Source of the DNA: Tannerella sp.
GTDB lineage: Bacteria > Bacteroidota > Bacteroidia > Bacteroidales > Tannerellaceae
Direction of reading: 5' to 3'
Length of the DNA: 64,000 nt
NCBI GenBank assembly: GCA_031271805.1
Contig: JAISUX010000091.1
Coordinates: forward strand, 29,753 to 93,752
Part shown: in pieces, positions 36,981 to 46,897 of the stretch
How the letters are laid out: each line of letters begins with the position of its first letter
How positions within the stretch are numbered: position 1 is the stretch's first letter
The notes under the pieces: model-generated
What the model was told of the DNA's origin: nothing
Seen by the model: only the letters and a program-made list of their open reading frames with translations
Database searches by the model: none
Program-made: the position numbers and the translations under genes

Positions 36981-39122
36981 ATGAATTTAAAGAAAAAAAT
37001 AGGCGCTATTGCGCTATTTATAACATGTTTAGGTCAAATACACGCCGATGAAGGCATGTGGATCATCAATGAACTGAACGCTCAAAGCCTCGCGAAGATG
37101 AAAGAATTGGGATTTACTCCGGATTACAACTTTCTCTATGACAAAGACAATCCGTCGCTGGCTAATGCCGTCGTTATTTTCGGCGGCGGATGCACCGGAA
37201 TAACCGTATCCGACCAGGGCTTGATATTCACTAATCACCACTGCGGCTATTCTGCGCTGCAAAAATTGAGCAGCGTCGAGCACGACTACCTCAAGAATGG
37301 TTTTATCTCGCAAAGCGCTGAGGAAGAACTGCCTGTGGAAGACCTTTCCGTACGCTACCTCAGAGAAATTATCGACGTGACGGATAGCATCATTCCTGTG
37401 ATTTCGGATATCAAGGACGAATACAAGCGCGTCATTACGGCCGATTCGATAGGCAATGTTTTAAGGAGGAGCTTTGAAAAAGGTCGTTTCATTGAGACCG
37501 AACTTGTGCCCTTCTTCGCCGGTAACAAGTATTACATCGTCGCTTACAATGTCTATCGCGATGTACGCCTCGTTTTTGCTCCGCCTTCGACACTCGGCAA
37601 GTTTGGCGGCGACACCGACAATTGGATGTGGCCACGCCATACGTGCGACTTTTCCGTTTTCCGCGTCTATGCCGACTCCACAAACAGCCCGGCCTCATAC
37701 GACAAGAATAACCGTCCATACAAACCAACGTTCTTTGCGGAGGTATCCGTCGGTGGTTATAAAGAAAACGACTTTGCGATGACGATAGGTTTCCCCGGCA
37801 GCACCAATCGCTATTTATCTTCCTGGGGCGTCGATCAACGCATCAACAGCATCAACGCGCCCCGTATCGAAGTGCGCGGAATAAAGCAGGAAATATGGAA
37901 GAAAGCTATGCAGGCCGACGACGCCATACGTATCAAATACGCCTCAAAATATGCCGGTAGCTCTAACTATTGGAAGAACTCTATAGGCATGAACCGCGGC
38001 ATCGCCAACCTCAACGTCATAGAACGCAAACAAGCTGAGGAAGAAATTTTCGATCGCTGGGCGCAAAGGCCTGAAAATAAGGATATTTACGGCGACGTGT
38101 TAAAAACCATCAAAGACGGCTATCTCTCTATCAACGAACAACGCAAGTACCTGACATACTTATCGGAAGCTTTCGCTAACGGCGCCGAAATCATCCGCCT
38201 CGCACGCACATTCGGCAGTATCCCTAATCGTAATCTTTCGACAATCGACATTGAAGATTATCTCGAAGAGCGCATCCGCCCATTTTTCAAGGATTACGAT
38301 CCCGCTTTAGACCAAAAAGTCCTCGCTGCTATGATGAAAATAGCCAAAGAACGTGTCCCTGCCCAATACCTGCCTGACGTTTACAAGGAAATCGACAAGA
38401 AATACAAAGGCGACTACGAACGCTACGCTTCGGATTTGTTCAAAACTACCGTACTGCTGTCGGAGGACAAGATGCGCGAAGTGCTAAAAGACGAGAAAAA
38501 ATACAAAAAGTACGAAAAGAAAGACCCTGCCGCCGTGCTCTCACAGTCGGCGCTGATGTCGCTTATGGAGACTGCCGCTTCGCTCAATGATGCGAGTTAC
38601 GAGATAGAAAAAGGCGAGCGGCTATATTTTGCCGGACTTCAAAAAATATATCCGGATAGCGTATTTTATTCCGACGCCAACTTCACAATGCGCCTGAGTT
38701 ACGGCTCTATTAGCGGATACAGCCCTTATGACGCCGCATGGTACAATTATTATACAACCGATCGGGGCATACTCGAAAAAGAAGATTCGACGAGTTATGA
38801 GTTCTGGCTTCAAGACGACATAATCGACCTTGTCAAGAATCACAACTTCGGTTCGTATGCCAACGATAATGGTGAACTGCAGCTCTGCTTCCTGTCGAAT
38901 AATGACATTACGGGAGGCAATTCCGGCAGTCCGGTCATCGACAAAAACGGACGTCTAATAGGCCTTGCTTTCGACGGCAACTGGGAAGCCATGAGCGGCG
39001 ACATCGCGTTCGAACCCGCCTTGCAGCGCACAATCAGCGTCGATATCCGCTACGTGCTTTGGATGATTGAGAAATGGGGAAAATGCGACAGGTTAATCAA
39101 TGAACTCAAACTCGTAAATTAA
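36981..39122 (+). CDS. S46-family dipeptidyl-peptidase (DPP7/DPP11 type)
   Basis: ADEGMWIINEL, GGGCTGITVSDQGLIFTNHHCGY, GGNSGSPVIDKNGRLIGLAFDGNWEAMSGDI. Confidence 0.95.
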   Translation: MNLKKKIGAIALFITCLGQIHADEGMWIINELNAQSLAKMKELGFTPDYNFLYDKDNPSLANAVVIFGGGCTGITVSDQGLIFTNHHCGYSALQKLSSVEHDYLKNGFISQSAEEELPVEDLSVRYLREIIDVTDSIIPVISDIKDEYKRVITADSIGNVLRRSFEKGRFIETELVPFFAGNKYYIVAYNVYRDVRLVFAPPSTLGKFGGDTDNWMWPRHTCDFSVFRVYADSTNSPASYDKNNRPYKPTFFAEVSVGGYKENDFAMTIGFPGSTNRYLSSWGVDQRINSINAPRIEVRGIKQEIWKKAMQADDAIRIKYASKYAGSSNYWKNSIGMNRGIANLNVIERKQAEEEIFDRWAQRPENKDIYGDVLKTIKDGYLSINEQRKYLTYLSEAFANGAEIIRLARTFGSIPNRNLSTIDIEDYLEERIRPFFKDYDPALDQKVLAAMMKIAKERVPAQYLPDVYKEIDKKYKGDYERYASDLFKTTVLLSEDKMREVLKDEKKYKKYEKKDPAAVLSQSALMSLMETAASLNDASYEIEKGERLYFAGLQKIYPDSVFYSDANFTMRLSYGSISGYSPYDAAWYNYYTTDRGILEKEDSTSYEFWLQDDIIDLVKNHNFGSYANDNGELQLCFLSNNDITGGNSGSPVIDKNGRLIGLAFDGNWEAMSGDIAFEPALQRTISVDIRYVLWMIEKWGKCDRLINELKLVN

Positions 39123-39124
39123 AC

Positions 39125-40117
39125 ATGCGATTTTCCATAATTGTCCCGATATATAACCGTCCGGACGAAGCGCACGAATTGCTCGAAAGCCTTGCTGCTC
39201 AGACATGTAATGATTTCGAACTTGTCCTTGTCGAGGACGGTTCAACCCGACCATGCGACAAAGAAGTCGAGATGTTCAAGGACAAAATGGATATTAATTA
39301 TATTGCAAAGGAAAATTCCGGTCGCAGCGACTCGCGAAATGTCGGAATGAAGAACGCACGAGGCGACTACTTCGTCTTCTTTGACTCCGACTGCATCATT
39401 CCTCCGGACTATTTTTCGACCGTAATAAGCTGTTTAACCGACGATTATGCCGACTGTTACGGAGGCCCCGACCGCGAACATTCGTCATTCACAACAATGC
39501 AGAAAGCCGTCAACTACGCCATGACCTCTTTCCTGACAACCGGCGGCATCAGGGGCGGCAAGATAAACATGGAAAAGTTCAAGCCGCGCACCTTCAACAT
39601 GGGCTTCTCGCGTAAGGTTTACGAGGCGGTAGGCGGTTTCAAGGATATGTATGGCGAAGATATTGATTTGAGCATACGCATCAGCCGCGCCGGATTCGTG
39701 ACCAAACTCTATCGCGAAGCCTACGTCTATCACAAACGCCGCGTCAATCTGAAGCGCTTCTACAAGCAGGTAAACATATTCGGAAAAGCCCGTATCAACC
39801 TCTATAAACTCTATCCCGACTCGTTAAAGTTGGTGCATACTTTGCCCGCGCTTTTTGTTATCGGCGCCGTAGCCATCCTCGTCGCTGCAATCTTCATCAA
39901 CAAATATCTTTTAATTTTACCCGCCGCCTATCTATCGCTGATTTTCATCGACGCCTGCGTCGGAACGCGAAGTCCGAAGATCGCCTTGCTCGCAATTGTG
40001 ACTTCACTTATCCAAATATTCGGGTATGGCCTGGGATTTCTTGAGTCATTTATCAATAAGATAATATTTCGTAAAAGCCTTGAAAATATCGAAACTATTA
40101 AAAAAGTATATAAATAG
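39125..40117 (+). CDS. Family 2 glycosyltransferase
   Basis: FSIIVPIYNRPDEAHELLESLAAQT...LVLVEDGS, FFDSDCIIP. Confidence 0.93.
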   Translation: MRFSIIVPIYNRPDEAHELLESLAAQTCNDFELVLVEDGSTRPCDKEVEMFKDKMDINYIAKENSGRSDSRNVGMKNARGDYFVFFDSDCIIPPDYFSTVISCLTDDYADCYGGPDREHSSFTTMQKAVNYAMTSFLTTGGIRGGKINMEKFKPRTFNMGFSRKVYEAVGGFKDMYGEDIDLSIRISRAGFVTKLYREAYVYHKRRVNLKRFYKQVNIFGKARINLYKLYPDSLKLVHTLPALFVIGAVAILVAAIFINKYLLILPAAYLSLIFIDACVGTRSPKIALLAIVTSLIQIFGYGLGFLESFINKIIFRKSLENIETIKKVYK

Positions 40118-40168
40118 CTCGTTTTAGACCAATTTTAATTAACTTATGACGAAAAAAAGTCCGGGTTA

Positions 40169-40200
40169 TTTGCAAAACATCTGTTTTTTTAGTATCTTTG
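40169..40200 (+). promoter_or_regulatory. Bacteroidetes-type promoter (TTTG - 20 nt - TATCTTTG) of the Fur-family gene
   Basis: TTTG at 40169-40172, TATCTTTG at 40193-40200. Confidence 0.6.
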
Positions 40201-40230
40201 CAACGGTTAAAAAATTGTAATAATAAAAAT

Positions 40231-40659
40231 ATGATGGACAGTACGAGCATTTACTTATCCGGTTTTGGCATACGTCCTTCGATTCAACGTATTGCCATTA
40301 TGCGCTATTTGCAGAATCACAAGACTCACCCGACCGCCGATGAAGTATTCGAGGCCTTGCGGGAGGATATTCCTACGCTCTCAAAAACAACAGTTTATAA
40401 CACTTTGAAATTATTTGTCGATAATGGCGCAGCTCTATACGTAGGTATTGATGAAAAGAACGCCCGTTTCGACGGGAATCTTGAACCCCACACTCATTTT
40501 CGCTGCAAAAAATGTGGAGCTATTACCGATATCCCTATGAACGTTGAAGACTTTTTGCCGAAAGAATTTAACGGAGATATCGACGAATTTTATATCTATT
40601 TGAAAGGATTGTGCGCCCAATGCAAGTCAAATAGTAATTCAAAAAACATCGTTTATTAA
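40231..40659 (+). CDS. Fur/PerR-family transcriptional regulator
   Basis: RPSIQRIAIMRYLQNHKTHPTADEVFEALREDIPTLSKTTVYNTLKLF, HTHFRCKKCGAITDI. Confidence 0.92.
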   Translation: MMDSTSIYLSGFGIRPSIQRIAIMRYLQNHKTHPTADEVFEALREDIPTLSKTTVYNTLKLFVDNGAALYVGIDEKNARFDGNLEPHTHFRCKKCGAITDIPMNVEDFLPKEFNGDIDEFYIYLKGLCAQCKSNSNSKNIVY

Positions 40660-40690
40660 TCACAATGCGAATAAAATCGCAGCTAACTAT

Positions 40691-40725
40691 CACCCGGCAT
40701 GACTAAGATTTTGCCGGGTGTATTT
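40691..40725 (+). terminator. Probable intrinsic terminator downstream of the Fur-family gene
   Basis: CACCCGGCA ... TGCCGGGTG followed by TATTTT. Confidence 0.7.
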
Positions 40726-40828
40726 TGCTTATAATCAGGCAGATGGGCAAAAAAAAAAAAAAACAGAAAAGAATCGGTGATTTTTATGTTTTTTATTTGT
40801 AATTTTGCGTGTATTTACAAAAGGAAAC

Positions 40829-41719
40829 ATGAGTATGAAACCGATGTATCAGGAGCTGTCTTTTTTACCGGCAAATTATATTAATGTGTATAAAGAGGAT
40901 TTGCCGCATTTTGTCGTACCATGGCATTATCATCCCGAAATTGAGATAATGTACATCATTGAGGGTACGGGTACCCGTTTTGTCGGCGATTCGGTAGAAG
41001 CGTACGACGAGGGCGATATCTGCATGATTGGTTCCAATCTGCCCCACGAATGGCGGAATGTGGACAACAAAGCCTGTCCGCGCGCATTTTGCTACTGTTT
41101 GTTTATCCAAAAAGAGCTGTTTTCTACGGGATTATTCAATTTTCCGGAGATGAGGCATTTATACGGTTTGGTTGAACGCGCCGACCGAGGCATTAAATTT
41201 TGCGGAAAAACGCGGACGGAACTTGGCGTCTTAGTGCAAGAATATGTGAAAGAAGAAAAAAGCGCCGCAAAAATCGCCAAATTGATTCTCATCCTTGAGG
41301 TTATGGCGACTACGGACGAATACGAGTTGCTGTCCGGTACGGGGTATGCGATGCAGAATGTAAATACTCATGTATATGAACGTTTGGACAAAGTATGTCA
41401 ATATATCCATAAAAATTTCTCCGAGCCCATACGTTTGGAAGAAGTCGCTTCTTTAGCCGGACTGACGCCTAACTCGTTCTGCCGTTATTTCAAGAAACGC
41501 ATGCGGAAAACATTTATCCAATACCTGAACGAAATACGAATAGGCCATGCCAAAAAACTCCTTATCGAAGGCCGGGAGACCATCGCCACATTGAGCATGG
41601 AATCAGGATTCAACAATGTGTCCAACTTCATAGCACAATTCAAGCGTTCGACCAATATGTTGCCTTCCGAATACCAGCGCATATACCATAAACGAAATGT
41701 TAATGGTAAAATATCATAA
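40829..41719 (+). CDS. AraC-family transcriptional regulator (cupin sensor + HTH)
   Basis: FVVPWHYHPEIEIMYIIEGTGTRFVGDS; IRLEEVASLAGLTPNSFCRYFKKRMRKTFIQYLNEIRIGHAKKLL. Confidence 0.93.
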   Translation: MSMKPMYQELSFLPANYINVYKEDLPHFVVPWHYHPEIEIMYIIEGTGTRFVGDSVEAYDEGDICMIGSNLPHEWRNVDNKACPRAFCYCLFIQKELFSTGLFNFPEMRHLYGLVERADRGIKFCGKTRTELGVLVQEYVKEEKSAAKIAKLILILEVMATTDEYELLSGTGYAMQNVNTHVYERLDKVCQYIHKNFSEPIRLEEVASLAGLTPNSFCRYFKKRMRKTFIQYLNEIRIGHAKKLLIEGRETIATLSMESGFNNVSNFIAQFKRSTNMLPSEYQRIYHKRNVNGKIS

Positions 41720-41800
41720 TTATCAGTTAATATATTGAATCATCATTCTTGAAAATGCGCATATCTTTGTCGCAATTTATTATAATTTTAATTCAATTTC

Positions 41801-44800
41801 ATGAAGAAGATCCTTTATTTTTTGTTCTTTGTAATACCTGTTTTGGGGTATTCGCAAACGTTTCAGATCTCAGGGACAGTAACCGATGCGTCCGACGGCA
41901 GTCCGTTGCCGGGAGCATCGGTCAGGAATCAGCGTAATGCCGGTACCGCTACCGATGTTGACGGAAAATATGTCTTTCAAGTGCAGAAAGGGGATGTTTT
42001 GACCTTTTCATTTTTGGGGATGTTGACTCAAACCGTTAAAATCGAAAATCAAACTACTGTCAATGTCATCCTGATACCCGACGATGTAAGTCTGGAAGAG
42101 GTTGTTGTCATTGCTTACGGACAACAAAAGAAAGTAACGGTTACCGGTGCGGTGTCGAGTATCGGCAACGAAAACCTTGTGCGCTCTCCGGCGGCCTCTT
42201 TAGGTAATGCTATTGCGGGAAAGTTGCCCGGCGTACAAACGGTACAGTATTCGGGTTTGCCCGGCGCCGACGACCCGATTATCCGTATTCGAGGTATAAG
42301 CACTTTCAACGGCGCTGACCCTTTAGTGCTCGTTGACGGAGTAGAGCGCTCATTCAGCCAGATAGATGCGAATGAGGTTGCCGATATTACCATCCTGAAA
42401 GATGCGTCGGCAACGGCGGTGTTCGGAGTGCGAGGCGCAAACGGCGTAATCTTAGTAACAACCAAACGCGGAGATGTCGGCAAACCGAGCGTTACGGTAA
42501 CAGCTCAAGCAGGTATTCAGCAAATCACACGATTTATTGAAACCGTAGATTCCTATACTTATGCAACGTCTTTCAACAATGCCCAGGCAGGCGACGGAGT
42601 AGCAAAAGCTAACCTGAAATTCTCGGATGCTGCTATTCAGCATTTCAAAGACAGAGATTTGCTGATGCTGTATCCCGATACCGACTGGCTGGATTATATG
42701 CTCGACAATCAGGCATGGCAAAAGCAGTATAATATTAATGTAAACGGAGGGAACGAAACGGCAAGATATTTCGTTTCGGTCGGTATGCTTGACCAGGACG
42801 GACTGTTCAAGGATTTCGGGTTCGACCCGGAAGCGCGTTTCAAATACCGCAGATATAATTACCGCGCCAATCTTGATATTAACCTGTCTAAAATCAGCCA
42901 GTTATCGGTAAATATCGGCGGTCGTCTGGAAGCGCGAAACTATATTGGAGATGACGAACAGGAGCTGTTTAGCTATCTGCAGAAAGCGGTGCCGTTTTCG
43001 GGCATCGGTTTGGATTCCGAAGGGCGCCGAATTATAGCAGACCAGGCTTTGGTAGGGGAATATGAAAATTCCGAACTCGGGCGCGTTTACCGCTTGGGTT
43101 ATGTGAAAGACAGCAAAAATGTATTGAACTTAGACTTGCAGTATCAGTTAAAACTTGATATGATAACCAAAGGTCTTGATTTCAAGATAAAAGGCTCTTA
43201 CAACTCGGAATACACGCAGCAGAAAAACCGCAAAAACGGCTATGGGACGGGAATTACATATAAAGCGACAGTCGATCCTTCCGGAGCGCTTGACGAAAAC
43301 GGCAATCCGAAAGTGGTGCTGGTGCGTCAGGGCGACGAGTGGCCTATACCCTATTCGGAAAGCCGATGGGGCGGCAGAAACTGGTATGCGGAGGCAGGAT
43401 TGAACTATGCCCGCAAATTCGACAATCACGATGTGGGCGCGCTTGTGCTGTACAACCAGTCCAAAACATATTATCCGTACGACAACCTGAGCCTGTACTC
43501 ATCCATCCCGACAGGTTATATCGGCCTCGTGGGACGTGTTACGTATAATTATGCAACCAAATATCTTGCCGACATCAATATCGGTTATAACGGATCCGAG
43601 AACTTTGCGCCGGGCAGACGTTACGGCTTTTTCCCGTCCGCGTCTATCGGTTGGATACCATCATCGGAGAAGTTTTGGGAGCCGCTTCACGACTTTATTC
43701 CATATTTGAAATTGCGCGGTTCTTTGGGAAGGGTCGGCAATGACAAAACAGGCGCTAACAGATTTCTTTATCTGCCGGGCGTGTATCAATGGTTAAGCGG
43801 AGGCCCCGACAACCACGGAGTAGCCGGTACGGCAAATTTCGGAACCAATAACAACAACTGGCTGCCGGGCGTCAGGGAAACATCGACGGGAAATCCTTAT
43901 GTAACTTGGGAAACGGCTACCAAACAGAACTACGGACTTGACATGAAACTATTTAACGAAAAGTTCAGCGTCAATATAGACTATTTTATCGAAGACCGTA
44001 CGGATATTCTCGTTTCGAATGCGGCTGTTTTGCCTTCGATATTGGGAATACAGTCCAATTCGGTCAATTACGGGCATGTCCGCAACAAAGGGTATGAAGC
44101 GATTTTGAAATGGGAAGACACGGTAGGCGACGTCTATTATTCCATCTCCCCCACCCTATCTTTTGCCCGCAGTAAGATAATCGACCAGATGGAAGTGCCG
44201 CCCGAATATCCGCATTTATCATCGACAGGCTATCCTGTGTGGCAGCCTTTCGGCTATGAATTTTTTGAGTTTTATGTTGCCGGAGAGACGGAAAAACATT
44301 ATCAGGATAAATACGGCGTGCCGATGCCCGACCAGGGAACGGTGATAAAAAACGGCGACTGTATATATGTTGACCTTACCGATGACGGGAAAATCGACCC
44401 GAATGACAGGCATGCGATAGGATATACGGAGATTCCGGAATATACCGCTTCTGTAAACCTGAGCCTCAGCTATAAAGGCTTCGATTTTTATATGTTTTGG
44501 ATAGGAGCGACGAATGTTAACAGGTATTTGGGACAATATTACCGTCCGCAATGGGGCGCTACCAACAATTCCGCATTGCTGCAATGGGTTTACGATTACA
44601 GTTGGCGTGAGGATAATGCTTCTACAGCACTTTTGCCTCGATTAACTTTTGCCAATATGGCTCACAACACTCTTGACTCGCGCGTATGGCAGATAGATGC
44701 TTCATATATACGCCTGAAAAACATGGAATTGGGATACACATTCCGCAAATTCCCGTGGATTCCTCAAATCGGTAATTTACGGCTGTACGCTACCGGATAT

Positions 44801-44923
44801 AACCTGCTCACCTTCTCAAGATTCAAGGCTAATGACCCTGAAAGCCGAGGCGGCGGATGGCCTAATTCTTTGTCATATCCGATGACGCGGGTGATCAATT
44901 TTGGTATAAAAGTAAACTTTTAA
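41801..44923 (+). CDS. SusC/RagA-family TonB-linked outer membrane protein
   Basis: CarboxypepD_reg-like domain, plug VRSPAASLGNAIAGKLPGVQTVQYSG, DASATAVFGVRGANGVILVTTKRG. Confidence 0.96.
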   Translation: MKKILYFLFFVIPVLGYSQTFQISGTVTDASDGSPLPGASVRNQRNAGTATDVDGKYVFQVQKGDVLTFSFLGMLTQTVKIENQTTVNVILIPDDVSLEEVVVIAYGQQKKVTVTGAVSSIGNENLVRSPAASLGNAIAGKLPGVQTVQYSGLPGADDPIIRIRGISTFNGADPLVLVDGVERSFSQIDANEVADITILKDASATAVFGVRGANGVILVTTKRGDVGKPSVTVTAQAGIQQITRFIETVDSYTYATSFNNAQAGDGVAKANLKFSDAAIQHFKDRDLLMLYPDTDWLDYMLDNQAWQKQYNINVNGGNETARYFVSVGMLDQDGLFKDFGFDPEARFKYRRYNYRANLDINLSKISQLSVNIGGRLEARNYIGDDEQELFSYLQKAVPFSGIGLDSEGRRIIADQALVGEYENSELGRVYRLGYVKDSKNVLNLDLQYQLKLDMITKGLDFKIKGSYNSEYTQQKNRKNGYGTGITYKATVDPSGALDENGNPKVVLVRQGDEWPIPYSESRWGGRNWYAEAGLNYARKFDNHDVGALVLYNQSKTYYPYDNLSLYSSIPTGYIGLVGRVTYNYATKYLADINIGYNGSENFAPGRRYGFFPSASIGWIPSSEKFWEPLHDFIPYLKLRGSLGRVGNDKTGANRFLYLPGVYQWLSGGPDNHGVAGTANFGTNNNNWLPGVRETSTGNPYVTWETATKQNYGLDMKLFNEKFSVNIDYFIEDRTDILVSNAAVLPSILGIQSNSVNYGHVRNKGYEAILKWEDTVGDVYYSISPTLSFARSKIIDQMEVPPEYPHLSSTGYPVWQPFGYEFFEFYVAGETEKHYQDKYGVPMPDQGTVIKNGDCIYVDLTDDGKIDPNDRHAIGYTEIPEYTASVNLSLSYKGFDFYMFWIGATNVNRYLGQYYRPQWGATNNSALLQWVYDYSWREDNASTALLPRLTFANMAHNTLDSRVWQIDASYIRLKNMELGYTFRKFPWIPQIGNLRLYATGYNLLTFSRFKANDPESRGGGWPNSLSYPMTRVINFGIKVNF

Positions 44924-44934
44924 AATTTGAAACA

Positions 44935-46863
44935 ATGAAAATTTCAGAAATAAAAATAGTTCCTTTTCTCCTGATTTTTGCGCTGGGAAGCTGTTTGTTG
45001 CCCTCATGCGTAGATGAAATAAATGTAGGAGACAAATTTTTGGAAAAGGCTCCGGGCGTTGACGTGAATATAGATACGGTATTTATGAAAGCGGAATATT
45101 CAAGATATTTCCTGTGGAATCTGTATAATAGCATCAACTGTCCGTTCAGCGGGGTTAATTTGTTAAATTCCTGCCCAATCGAATCTTTATCGGATATTTT
45201 CCATTCCCACGGAACATGGTCATGGTGTTATGAATATTATTATCCCGGGCTTGTTACCGAGGATTCCCAAGGCGACTGGATACGCGACAAATTCCCGTTT
45301 GCCGGCAACGACGACCGACCGGGTATCTGGCCTGCAATCCGCAAAGGATGGATATTTATTGAAAACATCGACCGTGTGCCCGACATGAACGAATCCGAAA
45401 AAAGCCAGCTGCGAGGAGAAGCGTATATCATCATGGCAACCCGCTATTTGGACGCTTTCAAAAATTTCGGAGGGCTTCCTTTGGTTGACCATTCTTATAT
45501 TGCGGGCGAGAATTACGAAAGAGGCCGCGCTACAACGGAAGAAACCATACAATTCATCGACAGCCTGATTCAAAACGCACTCGGCGAATCGGGATTGCCC
45601 TGGCGAGTAGAGGATTTGGAAAACTGGGCAGGGCGACTGACAAGAGCCGGAGCTTTGGCTCTGCGGGCAAAACTGTACCTGTTCGCCGCTTCGCCGCTGT
45701 TCAACGACGACCAGCCCTATATGCAATACGATAAGGAAGCTCCGTATCAGAATATTCTCCATGTTTGGAACGGCGGCAAAAAACAAACTTATTGGGATGA
45801 ATGCCTTAAAGCTTGCGAGGATTTTTTCAGGGAAAATCAGCAAAACGGCAACTGGTACGCTTTGATTCAGCCCGCTACACAGGATGAAGCCGGTTATTGC
45901 CAAGCATATCGCGAGGCATACTGGTACCGCGGAAACAGCGAAAAAATCATCGAAGTGCACAATGAATACACTCATGGCGAATGGACAGACCAGCTCTTAG
46001 GTCCCGGCAACGTGGCGCACCAGGGATTCTTAAACCCTACATTGGAATTTATGGAAATGTTTCCGATGGCTGACGGCAAAAACTATCCCTATAAAAATAT
46101 TTACGGCACAAACAATCCCGACAATATTGATATTTTCGCCAATCGTGACCCGCGTCTGTATGAAACGATGTTAGTCAACCGTCCGAAATTGCGTGAGAGC
46201 TACATGGGACTTGACCATGTGGAGATATGGAAAGGCGGAAATATAGAGTACAACTCGAATCTTAACGGCTGGGCGATACGTTTCCCGACAGGAATGGCTC
46301 TTTTCAAATGGGTATTGGACTTCTGGACTATGGCAAACCGTCCCGTATCGTATTCCTATATACGAATGGCGGAAATGCACCTGATATATGCCGAAGCCCT
46401 CGCCGAGACAGGCAATTTGACAAAGGCCTGCGAAGAAGTGAACAAGGTGCGCGCCCGCGTGGGATTGGGTAAAATCGAAGTGATGAACCCCGAATTGCAG
46501 CTTACTTCAAATAAAAACAACCTGATTACGGAAATTATGCGCGAACGCGCAGCCGAATTTGGTTTGGAAGACCAGAGGCTTTACGATATCATCCGCCGTA
46601 AAGAAGCAGATAAATTTACGAATCCGCTTCACGAACTGCATACATACAGGAAAACGGCTGACGGACAGAAAGATACACGCTCAGACACTCAACTGCAACC
46701 GGGAGAATCGTGGCCTGATTTTATCTACGATAAAGTGCAGATTACAGCCGGAGCGCGCAGATGGTGGGAACCGGGTTTCTGGACGAATAAATGGTTTCTT
46801 TCCCCGCTTGCACGCAAGGAAATCAATAAGGGTTACGGATTAACGCAAAACCCGGGTTGGTAA
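44935..46863 (+). CDS. SusD/RagB-family lipoprotein
   Basis: LPSCVDEINVGDKFLEKAPG; SYIRMAEMHLIYAEALAETGN; RAAEFGLEDQRLYDIIRRKEAD. Confidence 0.93.
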   Translation: MKISEIKIVPFLLIFALGSCLLPSCVDEINVGDKFLEKAPGVDVNIDTVFMKAEYSRYFLWNLYNSINCPFSGVNLLNSCPIESLSDIFHSHGTWSWCYEYYYPGLVTEDSQGDWIRDKFPFAGNDDRPGIWPAIRKGWIFIENIDRVPDMNESEKSQLRGEAYIIMATRYLDAFKNFGGLPLVDHSYIAGENYERGRATTEETIQFIDSLIQNALGESGLPWRVEDLENWAGRLTRAGALALRAKLYLFAASPLFNDDQPYMQYDKEAPYQNILHVWNGGKKQTYWDECLKACEDFFRENQQNGNWYALIQPATQDEAGYCQAYREAYWYRGNSEKIIEVHNEYTHGEWTDQLLGPGNVAHQGFLNPTLEFMEMFPMADGKNYPYKNIYGTNNPDNIDIFANRDPRLYETMLVNRPKLRESYMGLDHVEIWKGGNIEYNSNLNGWAIRFPTGMALFKWVLDFWTMANRPVSYSYIRMAEMHLIYAEALAETGNLTKACEEVNKVRARVGLGKIEVMNPELQLTSNKNNLITEIMRERAAEFGLEDQRLYDIIRRKEADKFTNPLHELHTYRKTADGQKDTRSDTQLQPGESWPDFIYDKVQITAGARRWWEPGFWTNKWFLSPLARKEINKGYGLTQNPGW

Positions 46864-46897
46864 TATTGTTGAATTTATCACTGTAAATTATAAGAAA

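Noticed and set aside
40749-40763. 15-A homopolymer upstream of the AraC gene
   Set aside because: Probably a simple homopolymer in an AT-rich intergenic region; no structure or motif beyond that.
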